A stretch of 6,458 bases of DNA, from positions 1 through 6,458 of the forward strand of contig JALZUX010000246.1 of NCBI GenBank assembly GCA_023301405.1. Reading direction: 5' to 3'. The first letter of the stretch is position 1. Each line of letters starts with the position of its first letter. This DNA is from Granulosicoccaceae bacterium. Its GTDB lineage: Bacteria > Pseudomonadota > Gammaproteobacteria > Granulosicoccales > Granulosicoccaceae. Position numbers and translations under genes: made by a program. This document shows positions 1 through 6,175 of this stretch, one piece after another. The notes under the pieces were generated by a model. It ran no database searches and had not been told where the DNA came from. It saw only the letters and a program-made list of their open reading frames with translations.

Positions 1-204
1 GGTTTGCGACCAATGCTTCCTAACATGATGCCGCGGGTCAGTGCAGGTAAGAAAACCGGGGTTTTCTACAATACCGGTCACGGACATCTGGGCTGGACAC
101 TGTCGCCAATCACTGCCGAAATGATTGGTGATATTGTGGTTGATGGATTGTCGCCGGATGTCAGCGGCTCTTCTGTAGCGCCGGAATTACGCAAAGCAAG
201 TTAG
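1..204 (+). CDS. FAD-dependent D-amino-acid dehydrogenase (DadA-like), C-terminal part
   Basis: This is the last 67 codons of a gene that enters the window from the left in frame 1 and stops at TAG 202-204. The fragment opens with GLRPM and carries NTGHGHLGWT at about residues 24-33. Together these are the signature of the C-terminal FAD-contacting region of the DadA/glycine oxidase family; E. coli DadA has GLRPMTPDG and NTGHGTLGWT there. Members oxidatively deaminate D-amino acids to 2-oxo acids at the inner membrane, passing electrons to the respiratory chain (dehydrogenases) or to oxygen (oxidases). The residues after GLRPM (LPNMMPRV) differ from the usual TPDGxPxIG, so this may be a divergent paralogue rather than the catabolic DadA. 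The N-terminal FAD-binding Rossmann motif lies outside the window, so substrate and exact subfamily cannot be assigned. I infer the family with good confidence from the two motifs. Confidence 0.85.
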   Translation, partial: GLRPMLPNMMPRVSAGKKTGVFYNTGHGHLGWTLSPITAEMIGDIVVDGLSPDVSGSSVAPELRKAS

Positions 205-314
205 GATCTGTGCACCGGTGTCGTGTATAGGCAAAGGCTACAAAAGCATGGACAAGTCATTGTGGCACAAACGGAAAAGCAGTGACTGTGACTTGCCGAT
301 TATGATTTGATAGG

Positions 315-348
315 GGGTGAAAATCACTTTTGTAAGTGATTTGCGCCC
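315..348. other. Strong hairpin between the dadA-like gene and the Popeye-like gene
   Basis: AAATCACTT at 321-329 and AAGTGATTT at 334-342 are perfect 9-bp inverted repeats around the 4-base loop TTGT. After one A/G mismatch (320/343) the stem continues for five more pairs (315-319 with 344-348, including one G-U), giving a stem of about 15 positions. It lies 110 bp after the upstream stop and 38 bp before the next start. No T-run follows the stem on the + strand, so it is not a textbook intrinsic terminator. It could end or stabilise the upstream transcript, form a 5' leader structure for the downstream gene, or be an operator half-site pair. Seen directly; function unknown. Confidence 0.55.
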
Positions 349-385
349 TTCGATGCACCCTTGGGGAAGCCTCTTTATCTGCTAA

Positions 386-1057
386 GTGAAGGATCACAGC
401 GTTGACGCCATTTTACGCGATCGCCATTTTTTTGGTGCAAGCCTCTGTTACTGCCTTGCGTATTTGGTTCGGGACATCTTCTGGCTTCGGGTGTTGACCG
501 TTGTTGCAGCGCTTTCAACGTTTCCCTACTTTATTCTGCAACAGCAAGTAATGTATTCAGCGTTATTCTGACAGTCGTTGTTCGTAGTCATTAATTTGAT
601 TAATATTGCTTTTCTTTTGCATGGTCAACGTCCGGTGCCGTTGACATCAGACGAGACGCTTCTAAAGGAAATGGTCTTTCGTAATTTCACCAGTCGCGAA
701 GCCGCCGCGCTACTGCGCATCGCAAATTGGAAGCAAGCTGGCACCGAAGATACCCTGACACAAGTGGGGCAGAAGCTTGATAAATTGCAGTTGCTCTATG
801 CCGGTAGTTTGAAAATAGCCCGTGGTGAACTGATATTGGTTCACCGTGGTCGCGGCTGTTTTATTGGCGAGATCGCCTACATGACAGGCTCCCCTTCGTC
901 GGCCGATGTGCTTTGTAATGTGCCATCCCGTTATGTTGAGTGGGATGTCGCGGCGCTAAGGGCATTACTGGCCAAGCGATCAACACTAAAAACTGCCTTT
1001 GAATCATTATTAGCGGTTAGTGTGGCGCACAAGTTGGCTTCTGAAACCGCGCGCTAA
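386..1057 (+). pseudogene. Popeye-type cyclic-nucleotide-binding membrane protein, interrupted by an in-frame TGA
   Basis: One reading frame runs from GTG 386 to TAA 1055-1057 (223 residues), broken only by TGA 569-571 at codon 62. The first part has hydrophobic segments at about residues 14-28 and 31-50, joined by the basic turn RDIFWLR. A third segment (about 57-78) spans the TGA. From about residue 95 the sequence is a cyclic-nucleotide-binding beta-roll with LYAGSLKIARGELI, then the phosphate-binding-cassette motif FIGEIAYMTGSPSSADV at about 159-175, and a C-terminal helix. This layout matches bacterial Popeye-domain proteins, whose ligand and role are poorly known. The arginine that binds the cAMP phosphate in CRP-type cassettes is replaced by Ser. 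The stop falls in ALF-stop-QSLFVVINL, where I would expect Trp, so TGG to TGA is the simplest change. No good Shine-Dalgarno precedes GTG 386, so the start is uncertain. The TGA may be a real nonsense mutation, a sequencing error or a readthrough site. If translation restarts, TTG 578 would give a 159-residue product with most of the membrane anchor missing. Confidence 0.75.
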
Positions 1058-1331
1058 GGCGGTAGTTCTCACGGTAACGGCCCTAATTTGAGCTCCCGGA
1101 AACAAGCGTTACTGCGGCCCACTCAGTTCCGCAATCTTTCACAGCCTGCTTGTAGTTACTTATGGATATCCATTGCTAATAAAGGATGGCCCACAAGTAG
1201 TAGGCAAGATCTCACGCACCTGAATTGGCCCTCACTTTGTGCTCTTTCCGGATGGGTACTAATTAATCGGATTGCCCATTCAAACTTTTGGCGATGTACA
1301 CTACCTGCTATTCAGGAGCGATGAAAGTGCG
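1058..1331. other. Intergenic region between the Popeye-like gene and cvfB
   Basis: These 274 bp hold no gene I can support. A 78-codon open frame (1088-1324) starts at TTG, lacks a ribosome binding site and resembles no family I know. I see no strong hairpin followed by T residues after the Popeye-like stop. TACTAAT at 1257-1263 could be a -10 element for cvfB, but the best upstream match (TTGTGC, 1237-1242) is only 14 bp away, so the promoter call is weak. Confidence 0.3.
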
Positions 1332-2168
1332 ATGGCAGAATTAGGAAAGGTAAATGAGTTACGTGTCAGTCGAAAAAGCCCGTACAGCGTGTATCTCGAT
1401 GGGGGTGATCTGGGTGAAGTGATGATGCTGAAAGACCCGGCGGCGAAAACAGCATCTGTTGATGATGTATTTAAGGTATTTGTCTATATCGACATAGACG
1501 ATACCTTAGTCGGTAGCACGGTGTTACCCGCTATACAGGCTGGTGAGTGCGCCTCTCTTCAGGTGGCAGCATTAACGGATAGCGGTGCGTTTCTGGACTG
1601 GGGTTTAAACTCTGATTTGTTTTTGCCTCGTTCTGAGCAAATGGGTGAAACCAGTGTCGGTAGCCGTTGCGTAGTCGTGGCATTGATCGACGACAATAAT
1701 CAACGCATGATCGCTAGTAGTCGCTTGTATCACCACTTGCCGGAAGAGCACGACAATGACTTTGCGCCTGATGAAAAAGTATCATTGATCGTCAGTCAAC
1801 GCACTGATCTAGGATTCCGTGCAGTGATAAACGGCAGCCACCTCGGGATGCTGTATCACGATGAGATATTCAGTGAGCTTAAGGTGGGTGACACGCCAAC
1901 GGCCTACATCAAAGCGCTACGTGAAGACGGAAAAGTAGACCTGATCTTACAGCGCCCAAGCATTGAGGCGCGTTCTGAAATTGAACAGAAAATACTGGAT
2001 TACTTAAAAAACAATAAAGGGGTATCGCACCTGACAGACAAAAGCCCGCCAGCTGAAATTTATCGAACCTTTGGTATTAGTAAAAAAGCCTATAAGCACG
2101 CGATAGGTGGGCTGTATAAGAGTCGCTTGATCTTGTTAAGTAAACAAGAGGTTCGCTTGGTTGAGTAG
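1332..2168 (+). CDS. cvfB: CvfB/YitL-family S1-domain RNA-binding protein
   Basis: The product is 278 residues, the usual length for the CvfB (conserved virulence factor B)/YitL family. S1-like beta-barrel repeats make up about residues 5-210. The first holds SPYSVYLDGGDLGEVMM (about 16-32). The second holds the hallmark GAFLDWGLNSDLFLP (about 85-99). The third region holds RTDLGFRAVINGSHLGMLYH (about 157-176), closely resembling E. coli YitL. The last 65 or so residues, with SEIEQKILDYL and IYRTFGISKKAYKHAIGGLYK, form the C-terminal winged-helix domain typical of the family. Such proteins are cytoplasmic and bind RNA; in Staphylococcus aureus CvfB influences virulence gene expression, while the role in Gammaproteobacteria is unclear. 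Homologues are sometimes mislabelled as GntR regulators because of the winged helix. I chose ATG 1332 because homology begins there. AGGAG at 1314-1318 lies rather far upstream, and the frame stays open upstream to a TTG at 1272 without family-like sequence. It stands alone, after 274 bp of intergenic DNA. Confidence 0.9.
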   Translation: MAELGKVNELRVSRKSPYSVYLDGGDLGEVMMLKDPAAKTASVDDVFKVFVYIDIDDTLVGSTVLPAIQAGECASLQVAALTDSGAFLDWGLNSDLFLPRSEQMGETSVGSRCVVVALIDDNNQRMIASSRLYHHLPEEHDNDFAPDEKVSLIVSQRTDLGFRAVINGSHLGMLYHDEIFSELKVGDTPTAYIKALREDGKVDLILQRPSIEARSEIEQKILDYLKNNKGVSHLTDKSPPAEIYRTFGISKKAYKHAIGGLYKSRLILLSKQEVRLVE

Positions 2169-2195
2169 CGCTAAGGTTGCCAGCGTCTAGTCAAA

Positions 2196-2228
2196 CTGAC
2201 AAGGGCAGCCCTTGTCAGCTTATTTGTT
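2196..2228. terminator. Intrinsic terminator between convergent genes
   Basis: CTGACAAGGG (2196-2205) and CCCTTGTCAG (2209-2218) form a perfect 10-bp stem with the 3-base loop CAG, followed on the + strand by the T-rich stretch CTTATTTGTT. It lies 28 bp after the cvfB stop and 16 bp before the stop of the convergent esterase gene. On the - strand the stem is followed by TTTGACTAG, a weaker T tract. It therefore mainly terminates cvfB but may also act on transcripts from the other side. Confidence 0.85.
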
Positions 2229-2233
2229 ATAGC

Positions 2234-3334
2234 CTAGTAGCCTTGCATCTTTATGTATTCAATGGCATAGCGTTCACCCAGTTCGCGTAAACCTTCAGCG
2301 CTGTAGTGGTTTTGAAACGGGTCTGTTGCATTGATACCTAACCCCGATGCGGTATCTCCACGCACTGTGGCGGTCCAGAAGTCGTCATCGTCGTTGAGTT
2401 TGTTGAGGTGAACATTCACAGGAGCTTTTAAGGTTTCAGCGGCGATGAAGGGTTTACCTTCTCCGAACCAGCTTCGCCTTCTTAAGCGATCAATAAGCGC
2501 CGTATCGGCATAGGGGTTGTTTATATTCGGGTCGGCAATTTTGTTGTATAACTTTTGCGGGTAGAAGTCTGGCATACCGGGTACGCATGTGTCACCGGGG
2601 AAGCAGGTGCCATCGGTAATCCAGTCAGATTCGCCTTGGTGCCATAAGATTCCGTTAAGGCTGGTCTTGCCGGCGGCGCTTAATGCCTCGCCTACGTGGC
2701 GTTCGACTTCGGTCCAGCCGGGCATGCCGACATCCCAGTGGGAAATCCCTTTGCCACCCTCGCCAACCATGATAATGCCAACGACGCGACATGTTGACGA
2801 GCGTTCGGCCACTTGCTTGGCAAAGTGAAAAGCAAAATTGTTGTTAGCAAGACCGCCAGAGCCGGGGTTGGTGTCGTGCCAACTTTGAGTGAGGTTTGCG
2901 ACCTTCCAGCCGAGGCCTGCGTTGCCGTTTCGTGGGTCTACTGTCCATGCAAATACCTGGGGATGCGGTTCATCAGGCGGATTGAATTTAACCACTTTGT
3001 CGAAAGCACCTATTTCGGCAGCAACTTCGGTGTCGGGACCAATCAGGTTTGATTGTCCGGTTGCCAAAACGATATCGGTAATGTTGCCAATCGTGGGGGT
3101 AAAGCCGCATTGCGCGCTGCTGGTGGTAGGTATGGCGGGCGTGCTGGTCGTGTTATTGGGCGTGCCGCTGGGTGTAGGTGTTCCACTGCTTGTACCGTTG
3201 GGCGTACCACTTTGCGTAGCAACTTCTGGCGTGTTTGCGATTTCATCATCGGAGCCGCCGCCGCCACAGGCGGTAAGAAAAAACGCCAGCGAAAAGCTAA
3301 TGCTTTTTAGTCGTAATTTGTTGTTCTGTTTCAT
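2234..3334 (-). CDS. Secreted lipoprotein with sialate O-acetylesterase-like (SGNH) domain
   Basis: The product is 366 residues starting from ATG 3334. A lipoprotein signal peptide (KLRLKSISFSLAFFLTAC) has its lipobox LTAC at residue 23, followed by GGGG and acidic residues. The protein is therefore probably lipid-anchored outside the inner membrane, most likely on the outer membrane facing the periplasm or exterior. A Ser/Thr/Pro/Gly linker (about 35-75) with repeated SGTP/NGT units leads to the catalytic domain. That domain has TGQSNL with the likely nucleophile S95, MVGEGGKGISHW (about 189-200), WHQGESD (231-237), and D338 with H343 in DPFQNHYS as the probable acid and base. These blocks match the sialate O-acetylesterase/CE6 acetylxylan esterase type (SASA family), so it probably removes acetyl groups from a sugar or polysaccharide. 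Cys244 and Cys250 in TCFPGDTC could form a disulfide. The frame is open upstream to a TTG at 3379, but residues 16 onward of that frame look like a true signal peptide. No strong Shine-Dalgarno is visible. The real substrate cannot be told from sequence. Confidence 0.85.
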   Translation of the reverse strand: MKQNNKLRLKSISFSLAFFLTACGGGGSDDEIANTPEVATQSGTPNGTSSGTPTPSGTPNNTTSTPAIPTTSSAQCGFTPTIGNITDIVLATGQSNLIGPDTEVAAEIGAFDKVVKFNPPDEPHPQVFAWTVDPRNGNAGLGWKVANLTQSWHDTNPGSGGLANNNFAFHFAKQVAERSSTCRVVGIIMVGEGGKGISHWDVGMPGWTEVERHVGEALSAAGKTSLNGILWHQGESDWITDGTCFPGDTCVPGMPDFYPQKLYNKIADPNINNPYADTALIDRLRRRSWFGEGKPFIAAETLKAPVNVHLNKLNDDDDFWTATVRGDTASGLGINATDPFQNHYSAEGLRELGERYAIEYIKMQGY

Positions 3335-3446
3335 CAAGTTTGTCACGATAATTTTAGATCTTTTGCGCTTTGCAAGCACTATTGTGAAGTGCTGTAGCTA
3401 TGGCACGGTACTGATACCCCGCGCCATATGAGTTAGCTTTCTTTTT

Positions 3447-4040
3447 TTACGACACTACAGCTTTTACCGCCAGACTGAGCAAATCGTCCATGATTGAACC
3501 GTCTTTGTCTGAGTCGAGAAATGTTTCAAGCATGCCACGGTTTTGATTGGCTGCAACACCTGAACTGAAAATATTACCGTTGTTGTTACCACCAAAGAGG
3601 CTGCCAGATGATTTTTGTCCGCCACCCAGAAACTTCTTGCTGAGAGAGCTCATCACTAAGGTCGCTAGAATCGGCAGTGCTTTTTTCATTAGTGTGGCTG
3701 AAAGGCCTGATTTCTGTGCGCCGTAGTTTGCAACGTTGCGACTGACATCTTTGCTACCGAAAATATGCCCCAGAATAGAGTTTCCGTCTTGAGTCGTGGA
3801 CTGCTGACCTAGATTGGCCGGGTTTTCCAGATAGCCGGCGTGATTTCCTTTGGTTAAAGCGCCGATCAGGTTGTCGAGGCCGGAATCAGATCTGGTGTTG
3901 TTTTGCATACCGCGAGTGAGTGCCGGGATTAATTGTCCTGCAGCTGTGCGGGCTTCGGCTTCTCCGACGCCTAGCTGCTTTGCTAGTTCGCTGACGACAT
4001 TTTGGCTGTCATTGCCTAACAGTGACTCGAGCAGATTCAT
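3447..4040 (-). CDS. DUF937 family protein
   Basis: The product is 197 residues from ATG 4040, preceded on the - strand by AAGGA about nine bases upstream, a good ribosome binding site. The N-terminal half (MNLLESLLGND, then a helical stretch ending in LIPALTRGMQ) and the central block NSILGHIFG, NVANYGAQKSGLS, MKKALPILATLVMSSLSKK match the bacterial DUF937 family, whose function is unknown. A low-complexity Gly/Asn/Ser linker (about 139-168) follows. The C-terminal block FLDSDKDGSIMDDLL (about 174-188) has the spacing of a calcium-loop start (Asp at 1, 3, 5, Gly at 6, Ile at 8), but Leu at position 12 lacks the usual acidic ligand. No clear signal peptide or membrane segment is visible; the hydrophobic LPILATLVM is short. 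The esterase start lies 112 bp downstream on the same strand, but the two need not form an operon. Confidence 0.85.
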   Translation of the reverse strand: MNLLESLLGNDSQNVVSELAKQLGVGEAEARTAAGQLIPALTRGMQNNTRSDSGLDNLIGALTKGNHAGYLENPANLGQQSTTQDGNSILGHIFGSKDVSRNVANYGAQKSGLSATLMKKALPILATLVMSSLSKKFLGGGQKSSGSLFGGNNNGNIFSSGVAANQNRGMLETFLDSDKDGSIMDDLLSLAVKAVVS

Positions 4041-4404
4041 TAACTTTATCCTTTATAAATGACCTAAAAAAAGGGCCTTACATGGCGCGCAGTGTACCCC
4101 ATGATGATGGAAAGTACAGTTGAGTGTTCGCTTTTATCGATCAGTTTGCTACGAATACGAAGCTATGGGGACGAAGTTGGCGTTGGCAATTGTCATTGCA
4201 ACCATGGGTATTGGCTTGCAGCGTCAACTAAGGTGGCTGTTCGGAAATAGGGGCGCGGCTGGCGCGTGAGATGGTGGTGTGGATATTTTGGTCAATGTTG
4301 GCCCAACAGCCAACAGTTGATCCACGCTAATTGTACTGATTGAAGGCTGCCCGGGCAGGGGCCTGCCTAGCTCGGACAGCCACGAGTGGCTGCCCGCGTA
4401 ATGC
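4041..4404. other. Intergenic region between DUF937 gene and peroxiredoxin gene
   Basis: This is 364 bp without a gene I can support. The part next to the DUF937 start holds its ribosome binding site and probably its promoter; TACACT on the - strand (about 4093-4098) is a possible -10 element, but no convincing -35 is seen. A small hairpin, TGTTGGC (4296-4302) with GCCAACA (4309-4315), lies in the middle. A GC-rich cluster of inverted repeats at 4345-4396 borders the peroxiredoxin stop and is listed separately. Confidence 0.4.
4345..4396 (-). terminator. GC-rich inverted-repeat cluster just after the peroxiredoxin stop (possible terminator)
   Basis: Several structures lie within 60 bases of the stop at 4405. 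There is a hairpin with stem CAGCCA (4377-4382) / TGGCTG (4387-4392), extended by two G-C pairs after a mismatch. There is a second hairpin, GGCAG (4354-4358) / CTGCC (4363-4367). A 12-bp perfect palindrome, CTGCCCGGGCAG (4347-4358), overlaps the second hairpin, and a direct repeat of GGCTGCCCG occurs at 4345-4353 and 4388-4396. The first hairpin begins only nine bases after the stop, as expected for a 3' end structure, but no T-run follows. It may be a weak or Rho-assisted terminator, an mRNA-stabilising end, or a small repeat element. Confidence 0.4.
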
Positions 4405-4884
4405 CTACAGCTGTTCGAGGATTGTTTCTGCAGAGCTCACTTCAAAAGCAGGCCCGTCTTCAACGTTGAGTTGAGTGATTTTGCCATCGTCCACAATCAT
4501 AGAATAACGCTGCGAGCGAATTCCCAAGCCGCGCTCTATGAGGTCAAGTTCCAGCCCCAGTGCTTTTGTCCAGGTAGCGCTGCCGTCAGCAGCCATCAGC
4601 AGGTGCTCGGCATTTTGGTTTTTACCCCATGCGCCCATTACGAACGGGTCATTGACTGATAAACAGACAATGCGATCGACGCCTTTGGCGGTGATTTTGT
4701 CCGCGTTGGCAACAAAGCTTGGCAGATGCGCTTGGGTGCAGGTTGGTGTAAAAGCGCCGGGTACAGCAAAAAGCACCACTTTTTTACCGTTGAAGAGATC
4801 GTCTGTAGTGATGGACTCGGGGCCTTCATCACCCATAAACGCAAGGTTGCCGGAAGGAATGGTATCGCCGATTTTAACTGTCAT
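4405..4884 (-). CDS. Prx5-type peroxiredoxin
   Basis: The product is 159 residues, typical for the atypical Prx5/redoxin family. It is a thiol peroxidase that reduces hydrogen peroxide and organic hydroperoxides in the cytoplasm, usually using glutathione/glutaredoxin or thioredoxin for recycling. The peroxidatic cysteine C49 lies in the signature PGAFTPTCT (42-50), followed by HLPSF. A second cysteine, C74, lies in VCLSVNDPFVM, a conserved Prx5 block, and RYSMIVDDGKI is also typical. No cysteine follows C74, so there is no C-terminal resolving cysteine as in human PRDX5; this points to a 1-Cys mechanism. No glutaredoxin domain is fused. The start ATG 4884 has AGGAG about seven bases upstream and begins with the family-like MTVKIGDTIP; an upstream in-frame start at 4914 is less likely. 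The phospholipase gene ends 103 bp upstream on the same strand. No OxyR site could be recognised by eye. Confidence 0.93.
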   Translation of the reverse strand: MTVKIGDTIPSGNLAFMGDEGPESITTDDLFNGKKVVLFAVPGAFTPTCTQAHLPSFVANADKITAKGVDRIVCLSVNDPFVMGAWGKNQNAEHLLMAADGSATWTKALGLELDLIERGLGIRSQRYSMIVDDGKITQLNVEDGPAFEVSSAETILEQL

Positions 4885-4987
4885 TTTAGACTCCTGTAGA
4901 TTATGGGGGATCACAACACAGCTACCCGGTGAGGTAAAGGGTTTTGTGTTTTTCAGGTCATTAAGTGTTCATGCCTGACTATTTTAT

Positions 4988-6175
4988 TTACAGCCCGAGA
5001 AGTTCCTGCAATTTCTCACGCTGCGCGTAGCCGTCTTTGTAGCCCAGTTCAATCAGGTCTCGAGCGAACCCGGAATCAAATAACAGGTAGCTGGTTAAGG
5101 GTCGTCCTTCTTTTGTCATAGCCCCAAGGCCGCTGAGTAAAATTCGCATAGAGCGGGGAAACGATCGCAGGTGTTTTGCGACGATGTCACGGATATCAAC
5201 GCTGGGCGAAATTACCAGGAATTCCACTGGCCGAAGCAGGGAGTCTTCATGTTGAAAAGTGGGACGCTTGGACTGCGATAACGCAAAGTTGATTCGGTTT
5301 AGGCGCTCGATGTCAGAGTCAAGCCGATCAATAAATAGTGTGTCGAACATATAGCCGGCGATCTGCCCCAGGTTGGGGTATACGGGGGCGGCGGTCGGGA
5401 TTTGATCAGTTTGCGGGTTTCTCACGCTAATAATAAGTAGTTTGTTCGCACCTAGGTGCAGTGCCGGGCTCAAGGGGGCGGCTTCCCTCATTGAGCCGTC
5501 ACCGTGATATTCGTTGTTAATTTTCACCGCAGGAAATACCACAGGAATAGCAATAGATGCCATAAAGTGGTCAATTCGCAGACGGGCCTCGACGCCGAAA
5601 CGCCTTGTGCGTTGCCAGGTTTGCAGCTCTTCTAAGCCTTCGAAGTAGGTGAGAGACGCGCCGCGACTGTAGGAAGAAGCGGTGATGCCAAGCGCCTGTA
5701 ACTGGCCTGCCTGAATGCATTGGCGCATGCGCGCTAGATTGACGTGGTTTTCAATCAGGGATCGCAGCGGGGTGTTGTCGAGTAGCGAGTCTGGTTGTGA
5801 TTTTGCCATGCCGCCACTGGCAAAGGACCAAATCCAGCGTGCTCCGGTTCGAGTGGCTGTTTTGGCGTCGGTGCGGACCACCATATCCATGTGGAGGTTT
5901 TCCCACATGCCCAGTAATCGTCGCATGCCATCACTGAAATCGCTTGAGCGACTGGCGACCATGCCCGCGTTGAGAGATCCCGCGGAGGTGCCGGTGACGA
6001 CTGGAAACGGGGAAGGTTGCCCGCTAGGGATCAGTTCTTCGACGGCTTTCAGCACGCCCACCTGATAGGCATTACGCGCACCACCACCTGGCAAAATCAG
6101 GCCAAGGGTCTGCTTCTCAGCAATCGCTTTTTTGGAAAACCAGTGTTCAATGCCCATCGGGTTGAATGGTGCCAT
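4988..6175 (-). CDS. Patatin-like phospholipase
   Basis: The product is 395 residues from ATG 6175. It is a serine lipid acyl hydrolase with a Ser-Asp dyad. The oxyanion-hole motif GGGARNAYQVGVLKAVEEL spans about residues 30-48, the nucleophile elbow GTSAG holds S64, and HGDGSMREAAPL holds the partner D226 (the DG[A/G/S] motif). The stretch HFMASIAIPVVFPAVKI between them is typical of bacterial patatins. The C-terminal region of about 160 residues contains helices probably specific to this subgroup. No signal peptide or membrane anchor is seen, and no outer-membrane beta-barrel follows, so it is probably cytoplasmic or peripherally membrane-bound. ATG 6157 (389 residues, MGIEHWFSKK) is an equally reasonable start, because neither ATG has a clear Shine-Dalgarno; an upstream TTG at 6208 is less likely. 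Such enzymes release fatty acids from phospholipids or act on other acyl esters; the substrate cannot be predicted. Confidence 0.92.
   Translation of the reverse strand: MAPFNPMGIEHWFSKKAIAEKQTLGLILPGGGARNAYQVGVLKAVEELIPSGQPSPFPVVTGTSAGSLNAGMVASRSSDFSDGMRRLLGMWENLHMDMVVRTDAKTATRTGARWIWSFASGGMAKSQPDSLLDNTPLRSLIENHVNLARMRQCIQAGQLQALGITASSYSRGASLTYFEGLEELQTWQRTRRFGVEARLRIDHFMASIAIPVVFPAVKINNEYHGDGSMREAAPLSPALHLGANKLLIISVRNPQTDQIPTAAPVYPNLGQIAGYMFDTLFIDRLDSDIERLNRINFALSQSKRPTFQHEDSLLRPVEFLVISPSVDIRDIVAKHLRSFPRSMRILLSGLGAMTKEGRPLTSYLLFDSGFARDLIELGYKDGYAQREKLQELLGL

Noticed and set aside
569..571. UGA recoded as Trp across the genome (alternative genetic code)
   Set aside because: None of the seven confident genes ends in TGA, which first seemed suggestive. 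However, all of the roughly 21 Trp residues in the confident genes are TGG, and a recoded genome would be expected to use TGA for some of them.
569..571. Selenocysteine insertion at the in-frame TGA
   Set aside because: No stable hairpin is evident directly downstream as a bacterial SECIS would require, the position lies in a hydrophobic membrane segment, and Popeye proteins have no known selenocysteine members.
1088..1324. 78-codon open frame on the + strand upstream of cvfB
   Set aside because: It has a TTG start, no ribosome binding site, no recognisable family, and it ends just before the cvfB start. It is likely a chance open frame in intergenic DNA.
2889..3431. 180-codon + strand open frame opposite the esterase gene
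   Set aside because: It is antisense to the esterase signal peptide, linker and catalytic domain. Its Val/Leu/Gly/Pro repeats simply mirror the repetitive linker.
3402..3449. Hairpin at 3402-3425 followed by a T-rich stretch on the + strand as a terminator
   Set aside because: The stem is imperfect, the T-run starts about 15 bases after it and sits at the DUF937 stop, and no + strand gene needs terminating here.
4956..4980. Inverted repeat after the phospholipase stop as a terminator
   Set aside because: It has only about seven pairs with a bulge and a nine-base loop, and on the strand of the gene it is followed by A residues rather than T.
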